This document shows, piece by piece, positions 7,585 to 13,147 of a stretch of 13,147 nucleotides of DNA; position 1 is the first letter of the stretch, and each line of letters starts with the position of its first letter. Source of the DNA: a bacterium (GTDB lineage Bacteria; Vulcanimicrobiota; Xenobia; RGZZ01); the NCBI GenBank assembly GCA_021782195.1, contig JAJXVI010000016.1, forward strand, positions 1-13,147, read 5' to 3'. The position numbers were made by a program, and so were the translations under genes. Under the pieces are notes generated by a model. That model was not told the origin of the DNA and did not search any database. It worked only from the letters and a program-made list of their open reading frames with translations.

Positions 7585-9441
7585 TCAGCCTGTCGTTGCC
7601 GTGAGCAGGCGTTCCGCCAGCGCGTAGCCATCCACCGGCCAGAACTCTCGGGGGCGCGGTTGAAGGCTCCAGGTGCCGGCACGGCAGGAAGCGATGAGCT
7701 GTTGCCATCGCCGGGGAACGGCATCCCTGCCGTATACGGCACCGAGCAATGCACCGGCGATCGCGGCGTTGGTGTCGGTGTCCCCGCCGGCGTTCACGGT
7801 GCGAATCACCCCTTCTTCCAGTGACGGGGCGTGCAGCAGTTGATGAAAGGCGTTCTGGAGGGCGTGGCGGACCCACCCCTGGCTACGGGACGGATCCTCC
7901 GGACCGCCCCCGTGTGCATCTTCAATCCAGCGGATCACGTCCGGCGCGGCGCCGGAGCGTGCCCAGGCGAGTGCGTGCTCGTACACCTCGCGCGGGGACG
8001 CGCCGTGCCGCACGGCGAAGCCGATGGCAACCGTGAAGACGGCGCACGCGTCCTGGCAGTTGCGGTGGGGGTGCGTGAGGGCGCTGTCGAGACGGGCCAG
8101 GTTGGCGCGGGCGTCGTCGTTGAGGAGGTGGGAGAAGATCCCCAGCGGACTGATGCGCATCAGCGATCCGTTGGCCTGGCTGTCTTGAGAGGCGGCCGAC
8201 GTGGCCGCATCAACCGCGTTGTCTTCCTCAATCCGCGTGGCGGTGGTTGCACGGGCGGGAGGAATCGCACGCAGGGCGCGCGCCGTGGTGGCTCCACGGT
8301 CGAACGGAGAGGAGTCGTACCAGTGCCGGTAGAGGAGGGCGGTTGCGCCAGGGCGGTACTCGCGGTGCATGACGAGTCCCCGTGCCAGCATCAGCGCCAT
8401 CTCGCTGTCGTCGGTGGGCTGACCTGCCCAGGTGTTGAAGGTCCCCCCGTTCGCAAGGTCGCGCACGCCGTTTGGGTATTGCCGGGCGATATCGCTCGCG
8501 GATCGGAACTCCACGAGGCTGCCGAGGGAGTCGCCGGCGAACTGCCCGAAAAGGCACCCCTGTGCCCGCCGCAGCAGATCGGCCTGACGGACCGAGTGTC
8601 CCCGCTGCGGTTCGACGAGGTCGAGCGGGGCGCGCACCTCGGGCGTGGTGGAGCGCACGGTCGACCAGGGGCGCGCGGCCAGGTTGCTCGCCACGTCCCG
8701 TCCACCGCCGAAGCAGGCGCGGGCCGAGACGCCGGCGCGTTCGTCGTAGCGGATGGGATCGCCACGCTCGTCGAGGAGTTCGGCGCCAGCCCCGCGTAGC
8801 AGCGCGTGTCCGCCTGCGAGGTCCCACGCGCGGGGTGCGTTCATCGACACGCCGCCCACCGTGTCGCCCGCAGCCGTCAGTGCGAGACGATACGCGATTC
8901 CGGGCACTCCGATGAAGCGGGCGGGTGCGATGGCTGCGTGGTTGACGGCCGCACGACGCTGCGCCGAACAGGTGAGGGCGACCAGATCGAGCGGGCCGGG
9001 TTCGGAGTGGAAGGCGAGCGGATTGACGGGGACGCCGTTGCGCTCCAGTGGTCCGCAGCCTTCGGCCCACGCGATCAGATCGCCGTCGTCGTCAGGGGCG
9101 GCGAACGCGTAGATCACGCCGAGCATAGGACGCCCGTCGACCACCGCGCCGATGGACACGGTCCCACCGCGGATTCCGTGTTCGTGGGCTTTCGTGCCGT
9201 CGAGCGGGTCGACGAGCCACCAGCTGCGTTCGGGTGCCACGGGCGACTGCTCGCCGGTCTCTTCGCCGAGGAATCCCCAGGTGGGAAAGGCGGACAGGAG
9301 GCGTGCGCGGATCTCGCGTTCGACCGCAACTTCGGTCTCGTGCGTGACGCGGGGGTCGGGCGACGCATGAAAGTCTGCGCGGAGTGCAGGGCCAGCCGCG
9401 AGCGCGGCGGCCACGGCAGTTGCGAGGGCATGGGCAAGCAT
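7585..9441 (-). CDS. Fusion protein: inositol monophosphatase-like domain plus ADP-ribosylglycohydrolase
   Basis: This is a 618-aa two-domain enzyme. Residues about 1-255 resemble the Mg-dependent inositol monophosphatase/CysQ/FBPase superfamily: GFLGEETGE (Glu60, Glu61), WWLVDPLDGT (Asp78, Asp81) and APRAWDLAGGHALLRGAGAEL (Trp206-Asp207). Residues about 290-618 are an ADP-ribosylglycohydrolase (DraG/ARH family): GCLFGQFAGDSLGSLVEF, QPTDDSEMAL (Asp344, Asp345), NGSLMRISPLGIF, HPHRNCQDACAVFTVAIG and VNAGGDTDTNAAIAGALLGAVYG (residues 552-559). Metal ligands of both families appear intact. One short linker (about 256-289) joins the domains. The start is supported by GGGAGG nine nt upstream. There is no signal peptide, so it should be cytosolic. 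Removing ADP-ribose from a target and dephosphorylating a related phosphorylated nucleotide is a reasonable joint role, but this is inference; the substrate of neither half can be read from sequence. Confidence 0.9.
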   Translation of the reverse strand: MLAHALATAVAAALAAGPALRADFHASPDPRVTHETEVAVEREIRARLLSAFPTWGFLGEETGEQSPVAPERSWWLVDPLDGTKAHEHGIRGGTVSIGAVVDGRPMLGVIYAFAAPDDDGDLIAWAEGCGPLERNGVPVNPLAFHSEPGPLDLVALTCSAQRRAAVNHAAIAPARFIGVPGIAYRLALTAAGDTVGGVSMNAPRAWDLAGGHALLRGAGAELLDERGDPIRYDERAGVSARACFGGGRDVASNLAARPWSTVRSTTPEVRAPLDLVEPQRGHSVRQADLLRRAQGCLFGQFAGDSLGSLVEFRSASDIARQYPNGVRDLANGGTFNTWAGQPTDDSEMALMLARGLVMHREYRPGATALLYRHWYDSSPFDRGATTARALRAIPPARATTATRIEEDNAVDAATSAASQDSQANGSLMRISPLGIFSHLLNDDARANLARLDSALTHPHRNCQDACAVFTVAIGFAVRHGASPREVYEHALAWARSGAAPDVIRWIEDAHGGGPEDPSRSQGWVRHALQNAFHQLLHAPSLEEGVIRTVNAGGDTDTNAAIAGALLGAVYGRDAVPRRWQQLIASCRAGTWSLQPRPREFWPVDGYALAERLLTATTG

Positions 9442-9444
9442 GGT

Positions 9445-9480
9445 GAGGTTCCTCCCATCGGGTCGCGAGGACGGAACCTC
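9445..9480 (-). promoter_or_regulatory. Inverted repeat overlapping the ribosome site of the fusion gene
   Basis: On the minus strand, GAGGTTCC (9480-9473) is followed 20 nt later by its exact complement GGAACCTC (9452-9445), just before the ATG at 9441. The 3' arm shares bases with the GGGAGG Shine-Dalgarno (9456-9451), so the folded leader would partly cover it. It could also be a repressor dyad. The stem is only 8 bp, so control of translation is a suggestion. Confidence 0.4.
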
Positions 9481-9510
9481 CTTCCGCCTTGCTCGGGGAA
9501 CTCCTGGCGC

Positions 9511-9545
9511 CAGAGGCGGCTTTGCGGGCGAAACGGTCAGGGACG
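9511..9545. repeat. 35-bp direct repeat, copy 1
   Basis: This intergenic copy starts CAGAGGCGGC and contains GCGGGCGAAACGGTCAGGGA. It matches the copy at 9582-9616 with one mismatch in 35 positions (T here, G there, at the twelfth base). Start-to-start distance is 71 nt and the spacer is 36 nt. It lies in the 286-nt gap (9442-9727) between two minus-strand genes. That gap holds no convincing gene. Confidence 0.9.
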
Positions 9546-9581
9546 GTGCTCATCCTGTTCTGACTCGGTCGGATCCGCTTG

Positions 9582-9616
9582 CAGAGGCGGCTGTGCGGGC
9601 GAAACGGTCAGGGACG
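9582..9616. repeat. 35-bp direct repeat, copy 2
   Basis: Second copy of the 35-bp unit, 34/35 identical to 9511-9545. Exactly 71 nt further on, at 9653, CAGAGCCGGCCGT matches the first 13 bases of this copy at 11 positions, suggesting an eroded third unit. The rest of that third unit is not recognisable. Function unknown; a protein-binding array or the remnant of a tandem duplication are both possible. Confidence 0.9.
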
Positions 9617-9727
9617 AGCGGGGAAGATCAAGCGCGTGAAGCGCCGACTTCGCAGAGCCGGCCGTCGATCGGTGCGGAGTCGCGAACCTGCGAATCGGAG
9701 GTTTCTGCGTGCAGCCCGGCGGCTGAG

Positions 9728-10636
9728 TCAGAGCCCTTCCTGGTGACTGGCCCGCAGCAGGTTGCGGTAGACGCCGTATACGCGGCCAGCCCACTGCGTG
9801 CTCGTCGAATATCCTCTGCCGTGTCCGTTTGCGGCGCGCAACTGCTGGAGGATGGGCTTGCTCTCATTGCTGCCGAAACGGTGGCGCAGATTCTCGAAGG
9901 CCGTGGCCGCTCCGTTGATCTGTTTTTCGAGGCCGCTGAAGACGGGATTTCGGACCGAGTTGTTCGGATCGTTGTCGTAGGCACCCACGCCGGCCATTCC
10001 CTTTACGCCAACACCGGTGCGTCCCCACTGCGTTTCGAGACCGGGAATGGCCGCGAGCAGGAGCGGGTCCATGTGGTGTGCCTGAGCCGTGCGTACAATG
10101 GACTCCCCGATGGAATCGGGCAACCCCTTCGCACCGTTGGTCTGGATATATCTGGTCAGAAAATCCGCTGTTTTCTGGTCGTGTTTGTCGAGGGGGGCGT
10201 TCTGCGGCGTTGTTGCGGGTCTGGCAGCATCTGAGGGGGCGGATGCACCGGGTGCGGAAACATGGCCGGTTGAGGACGAATCGCGGGGGGAGGATACAGC
10301 CTGCGTGGCCGCGACCGGACCGTGGCTCGTGGCGGGAGCGTCGCTTGCTGCGGCGGGCGGATGCGTGGCCGCCTGAGAGGACGGGCCGTGGGCCCAGGCC
10401 GCTACGCTCGTGGCGAGCGGGTCGCTCGCGTCTCTTTCGGTTTGCGGGGACGTCTTCGAGCGCGCGTCTGTGGAAAGATGCGTGGTGTCCGCCGGGGCAT
10501 TTGCCTGCGTGCCGGCGTGGCGCTGGGTGTTGGGGAGAGCGGGCGCGACAGGGGCGGCGTTTGCAGTTTCTCGGGTTTCCGTTGGCAATCTGCCCGTGTT
10601 GATCTGGTCGACCGCGTTGATGCCGTCGAAGCTCAT
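9728..10636 (-). CDS. Putative peptidoglycan hydrolase (glucosaminidase/lysozyme-like) with long disordered N-terminus
   Basis: The reading frame is open far upstream, but the real start is ATG at 10636, preceded by AAGGGAGGGAG about 8 nt away. This gives 302 aa. Residues 1-150 are low-complexity, rich in Ala, Pro, Ser and Thr, with no signal peptide or membrane segment. Residues about 152-297 form a globular domain: DFLTRYIQTNG, SIGESIVRTAQAHHMDPLLLAAIPGLETQWGRTGVGVKGMAGVGAYDNDP, LEKQINGAATAFENLRHRFG and WAGRVYGVYRNLL. The helix with DPLLLAAIPGLETQWG resembles the catalytic-Glu region of glucosaminidases (GH73, ESxWG) and lysozyme-like transglycosylases; Glu201 would be the catalytic acid. 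An unstructured, polar N-terminus without a Sec signal suggests export by a type III or flagellar apparatus (inference; none is in the window). The 286 nt downstream contain the direct repeats. Family level is moderately sure, export route unsure. Confidence 0.75.
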   Translation of the reverse strand: MSFDGINAVDQINTGRLPTETRETANAAPVAPALPNTQRHAGTQANAPADTTHLSTDARSKTSPQTERDASDPLATSVAAWAHGPSSQAATHPPAAASDAPATSHGPVAATQAVSSPRDSSSTGHVSAPGASAPSDAARPATTPQNAPLDKHDQKTADFLTRYIQTNGAKGLPDSIGESIVRTAQAHHMDPLLLAAIPGLETQWGRTGVGVKGMAGVGAYDNDPNNSVRNPVFSGLEKQINGAATAFENLRHRFGSNESKPILQQLRAANGHGRGYSTSTQWAGRVYGVYRNLLRASHQEGL

Positions 10637-10689
10637 CAGAATCTCCCTCCCTTGTTTCGCGTCAGGAACTGTCTTTTGCCGACTCAAGG

Positions 10690-10719
10690 TTGACATCAGG
10701 CGCAAGCCCGGAATTGAAT
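10690..10719 (+). promoter_or_regulatory. Possible sigma-70 promoter
   Basis: A perfect -35 hexamer TTGACA (10690-10695) is followed, after 18 nt, by TTGAAT (10714-10719), which matches 4 of 6 bases of TATAAT. It points towards the FGGY kinase and would leave a leader of about 300 nt containing the inverted repeat. The weak -10 makes this tentative. Confidence 0.3.
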
Positions 10720-10810
10720 GGTTCGAGACGAACACAGTACTTGTTTCTTTGCGCGCCAGATCCCTGCGACTTTTCGGTGCGCATCGGGCCATTGCGGGGC
10801 GACGCCGGAG

Positions 10811-10856
10811 GTGCGATCCTCCAGTGCGTACTTGGGATCGCAGTGGAGGATCGCAC
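10811..10856. repeat. Imperfect 18-bp inverted repeat in divergent intergenic region
   Basis: GTGCGATCCTCCAGTGCG (10811-10828) and CGCAGTGGAGGATCGCAC (10839-10856) are complementary at 17 of 18 positions around a 10-nt loop. There is no T-run, so an intrinsic terminator is unlikely. It could be an operator for the divergent genes, a leader hairpin in the kinase transcript, or a dispersed palindromic element; copies elsewhere in the genome would decide. Confidence 0.85.
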
Positions 10857-11029
10857 TGGTGAAGCGTGCAGTGGATTTGCGTGGCCGGGTCGTCGTCTGG
10901 AAGGAGGCTCTCGTGGGATGCACGGAAACCTCGGAGTCGGGTCATTTTTGATGGCGGCGCTCGCGCTACTGTGGAAGTGAGGAGCGGCGGCGACGTTGCA
11001 ATCACGTCTGTGCCGCACAGGAGGAGAGA

Positions 11030-12373
11030 ATGCTGCAAGGACAATCCCGACGCCGGCGATCGGTCGGCATCGACGTGGGATCGACGTCGATCAAAGGCGT
11101 GTGTCTGGAAGATGGTAATCTGACCTGTCTTGCGTCGCGTCCCCTTCCGCCGGCCGTCGCGGGAGAGGCGGGTTGGCACGAACTGGATCCCACGCGAGTG
11201 CTGGCAGAGGTTCGTGATGTTCTCGACGCAGTGGCGAGCGACGGGGTTGACGCGATAGCATTCACCGGGCAGATGCACGGCGGTGTCGTGACGGATGCGC
11301 GGAACCGTCCGGTTTCGTCGATCGTCACGTGGCAGGATCGCCGCTGCACCGATCTTGTGCGCGAGATTCGCGGTCGTACGCAGCCGTCCGCGTGGGATGG
11401 TCTCGGTTGCGACCTCCAGAGCGGCTTCCTCGGAGCAACCGTGGCCTGGTTCGTGGAGCGCGGTTTCCTGCCAGAGAGCGGGTGGCGCATCCACGGTATC
11501 TACGAGTGGCTGGCCGGTCAGTTGCTGGGCGTGGACCCGTACACGGACCCGAGCAGTGCTGCCGCCTGGGGCCTGTACGACATTCGCCGGTGCAACTGGA
11601 ATCGAGAGGCGCTGGAGGCCTGTCACGTGGCGGATGCCGCGTTGCCTCTTCTCGTCGAGAGTGGAGATCCGGTTGGCCGGGCGACGCTCGGGAAGGCGAC
11701 GGGGGCGCTTGTGGTCAGCGGTGTTGGCGACACGCAGGCCAGCTTTCTGGGTGCGGGCTGTGCGTCCGGCGACCTGGGGGTCAACTTCGGCACCGGTTCT
11801 CAACTGCTCTGGCTTTCCGACACCTTTGTCCGCTACGCCGGGACCGACGTACGTCCTTTTTTCTCGCGTTATCTCGTCACGGTACCGACGCTGGCCGGAG
11901 GTGCGGCGTACGCCTGTCTGGCTGACTTCTACGCCGACGTCCTGCGGGTCTTTGGCGCTGGCGTTCCTCCTCGCGAACGCCTCTACCAGGTCATGAACCA
12001 CGAGGCAGCCGTTGCTCTGTGCGAAGGGGTTGTGGTGTCTCCGTTCTTTAACGGGAGTCGTACCCACGGGGAGACGCTGCGTGCTTCCATCGGAGGGCTT
12101 GACGCACGCAACTTCCGGCCGGGCAACGTCACGCGCGCGTTGCTCACGGGGTTGGTTGAGGAACTGGCAGAACCGTATTTTGCAATCTCTCCCCCTCGAC
12201 GCCATTCCGGCCTGGTTGGTAGCGGAAACGGCCTTCGACGAAACGAGGTGCTTCGAACCATCGTAGCGGAACGGTTCAAGTTGCCCCTGCGAATGTCGCC
12301 GCACGAAGAGGAGGCTGCCTTCGGAGCGGCGAGAATCGCTGCGGGGGACGTCCCGAGATGGGCCGATGGATGA
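11030..12373 (+). CDS. FGGY-family carbohydrate kinase, sedoheptulokinase-like
   Basis: Cytosolic sugar kinase of 447 aa. It starts at ATG 11030 with AGGAGG five nt upstream. The N-terminal phosphate-binding loop reads VGIDVGSTSIK (12-22). TGQMHGGVV (79-87) followed by VTWQDRRC (99-106) resembles sedoheptulokinases (SHPK) more than xylulo- or gluconate kinases. The second half has VVSGVGDTQASFLGAG, with catalytic-base candidate Asp234, then VNFGTGSQLLWL, VRPFFSRYLVTVPTLAGGAAYACLADF and a C-terminal HEEEAAFGAA. Length is close to the roughly 480 aa of SHPK. The expected reaction is ATP-dependent phosphorylation of sedoheptulose to sedoheptulose 7-phosphate, feeding the pentose phosphate pathway; substrate is inferred from motif resemblance only. 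No transporter or other sugar gene is adjacent, so it appears to be a stand-alone unit. It converges on the SUMF1-fold gene with a 26-nt gap. Confidence 0.88.
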   Translation: MLQGQSRRRRSVGIDVGSTSIKGVCLEDGNLTCLASRPLPPAVAGEAGWHELDPTRVLAEVRDVLDAVASDGVDAIAFTGQMHGGVVTDARNRPVSSIVTWQDRRCTDLVREIRGRTQPSAWDGLGCDLQSGFLGATVAWFVERGFLPESGWRIHGIYEWLAGQLLGVDPYTDPSSAAAWGLYDIRRCNWNREALEACHVADAALPLLVESGDPVGRATLGKATGALVVSGVGDTQASFLGAGCASGDLGVNFGTGSQLLWLSDTFVRYAGTDVRPFFSRYLVTVPTLAGGAAYACLADFYADVLRVFGAGVPPRERLYQVMNHEAAVALCEGVVVSPFFNGSRTHGETLRASIGGLDARNFRPGNVTRALLTGLVEELAEPYFAISPPRRHSGLVGSGNGLRRNEVLRTIVAERFKLPLRMSPHEEEAAFGAARIAAGDVPRWADG

Positions 12374-12399
12374 CCCCCGATGTGTGTGGCGCGCTCGGG

Positions 12400-13147
12400 T
12401 CAGTTGGCGTCGCCCGCGACGCGGAATCCTTCCGTGAGTGGACACGCGCGTGGGCTCAGGTAGCTGCGGTGTGCGCAACGGAACACCTCGGGGATGCCGT
12501 TGAAGAACGATCCGCCGCGGATCACGCGTCGGTCGTCAGGGCTCGCGGGGGCGCTTTCGCGTCGGTCAGTGGAACTCCACGGATAGGGTGCGTATCGCGA
12601 GGAGCACCACTGCCACACGTTTCCCGCCATGTCGAGGCAACCGAAGGGCGAGGCTCCTCGAGGGAATGAACTCACGGCGACCGGATCGAATCGGTGTCGA
12701 CCGACGCTCGTGCAACAGTACGAGGGGTTGAAACTGTTTCCCCACGGGTACTGTCGTCCGTCGGTTCCACGTGCCGCGTATTCCCACTCGGCCTCGGTGG
12801 GCAATCGTAGACCGGCCCACCGCGCGTAGGCCTGCGCATCGTACCACGACACGCATCTTACCGGGGCCTGTTCCCCGTTGGTTGCGGCGTAGTGTTGCCA
12901 GTCGCCGGCTGCTTTGTGGCCGGTCGCGGTCACGAACTTGCGAAACTGGGCGTTGGTTATGGGCGTTCGTGCCATGAAGAACGCATTCACGTGTACTCGA
13001 TTGGCGGGCAACTGGTCGTCGACCATCGAAGCGTCGCAGGCCGAGTTGTACTGGCGCGCCAGTGCCAGCCCCTCTTGCGCCTGTTGTGCGGTCGAGCCCA
13101 TCGTGAAGACGGCTGCGGGCAGACGGATCAGCACGGTGCCGTCGATA
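12400..13147 (-). CDS. SUMF1/FGE-fold protein, C-terminal part, lacking the FGE catalytic cysteines (5' end outside window)
   Basis: The frame is open to the right edge, where it reads IDGTVLIRLPAAVFTMGS. This corresponds to the usual domain opening (DGMVxIPxGxFxMGS), so the GTG at 13134 is internal and the true start is beyond the window. Domain hallmarks in order: ARTPITNAQFRKFV, VRCVSWYDAQAYARWAGLRLPTEAEWEYAARG, YPWGN, FGCLDMAGNVWQWCSSRY, RVIRGGSFFN and GFRVAG at the C-terminus. The fold is that of formylglycine-generating enzyme and relatives such as EgtB and NirV. In true FGE the stretch after RGGS carries two redox Cys (of the type [20 protein letters not shown]). Here it is RGGSFFNGIPEVFRCAHR, so that pair is missing and sulfatase activation is unlikely. 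The role is therefore unassigned; such domains are often fused to kinase or signalling domains, which could lie upstream. Confidence 0.9.
   Translation of the reverse strand, partial: IDGTVLIRLPAAVFTMGSTAQQAQEGLALARQYNSACDASMVDDQLPANRVHVNAFFMARTPITNAQFRKFVTATGHKAAGDWQHYAATNGEQAPVRCVSWYDAQAYARWAGLRLPTEAEWEYAARGTDGRQYPWGNSFNPSYCCTSVGRHRFDPVAVSSFPRGASPFGCLDMAGNVWQWCSSRYAPYPWSSTDRRESAPASPDDRRVIRGGSFFNGIPEVFRCAHRSYLSPRACPLTEGFRVAGDAN

Larger units (their letters stand above)
10637..11029. other. 393-nt divergent intergenic region
   Basis: This stretch separates the minus-strand hydrolase from the plus-strand FGGY kinase. It holds the hydrolase ribosome site (about 10643-10653 on the complement), one possible plus-strand promoter (10690-10719), an 18-nt-arm inverted repeat (10811-10856) and the kinase ribosome site AGGAGG (11019-11024). 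Short open frames exist on both strands but none has a convincing start, composition or family match, so I call no gene here. Confidence 0.6.

Noticed and set aside
7831..8799. Plus-strand open frame opposite the fusion enzyme
   Set aside because: It is antisense to well-conserved ADP-ribosylglycohydrolase motifs and has no domain of its own.
9511..9616. CRISPR-like geometry (35-bp repeats with a 36-bp spacer)
   Set aside because: Only two good units, an internal mismatch, no cas genes in the window, and the repeat does not resemble a CRISPR repeat type that I know.
9440..10234. Plus-strand open frame of 264 codons opposite the hydrolase
   Set aside because: It has no recognisable domain and is the antisense of a better supported gene.
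10700..10730. Possible PIP/hrpII-type box (TTCG then about 15 nt then TTCC) upstream of the hydrolase on the minus strand
   Set aside because: The second half has a mismatch and the spacing fits neither TTCGC-N15-TTCGC nor TTCG-N16-TTCG, so a chance match is likely.
10637..12478. Long open minus-strand frame continuing upstream of the hydrolase and antisense to the FGGY kinase (over 600 codons)
   Set aside because: The FGGY kinase on the plus strand has clear family motifs and its own ribosome site, while the hydrolase has a strong Shine-Dalgarno at 10636. The translated upstream part has no recognisable domain. Long antisense frames are common in GC-rich DNA.
12400..12560. SUMF1-fold C-terminus as the variable region of a diversity-generating retroelement
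   Set aside because: Target proteins of such elements share this fold, but there is no reverse transcriptase, template repeat or Asn/Tyr-rich variable segment here.

Overview
The window is GC-rich, nearly fully packed with genes, and looks like chromosomal DNA of a proteobacterium. A two-component/RND efflux cluster, a TraB/GumN protein and a consensus-like ParB site would all suit a beta- or gammaproteobacterium such as a Burkholderiales member. That placement is inference and weak. I see no phage, transposase, CRISPR-Cas, tRNA or rRNA genes.

Left part (1-6511, + strand): four tightly coupled genes. The 3' part of an OmpR-type response regulator is followed by an unusual sensor histidine kinase, an RND periplasmic adaptor and an RND inner-membrane pump. 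Joints overlap by 4 nt (RR/HK and adaptor/RND, both GTGA) or about 32 nt (HK/adaptor). The logic is a sensor pair controlling its own efflux pump; no outer-membrane factor lies in the window. The pump mixes heavy-metal (HME) and drug (HAE) family residues.

Middle part (6250-9441, - strand): a secreted TraB/GumN-family protein whose reading frame runs about 260 nt antisense into the RND gene, and a 618-aa fusion of an inositol-monophosphatase-like domain with an ADP-ribosylglycohydrolase domain. The 165-nt gap between them holds an 18-bp perfect palindrome whose core GTTTCACGTGAAAC matches the bacterial centromere site parS, next to a perfect 15-bp hairpin.

Right part (9442-13147): a 286-nt spacer with two 35-bp direct repeats (71-nt period); a minus-strand putative peptidoglycan hydrolase with a 150-residue disordered N-terminus and no signal peptide; a 393-nt divergent intergenic region with a large inverted repeat; a plus-strand sedoheptulokinase-like FGGY kinase; and, convergent to it, the 3' part of an SUMF1/formylglycine-generating-enzyme-fold gene that lacks the catalytic cysteines of true FGE. 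These genes look like separate transcription units.

The observations most worth following are the parS-like palindrome, the phosphatase/ADP-ribosylhydrolase fusion, the antisense C-terminal tail of the TraB gene and the phased direct repeats.
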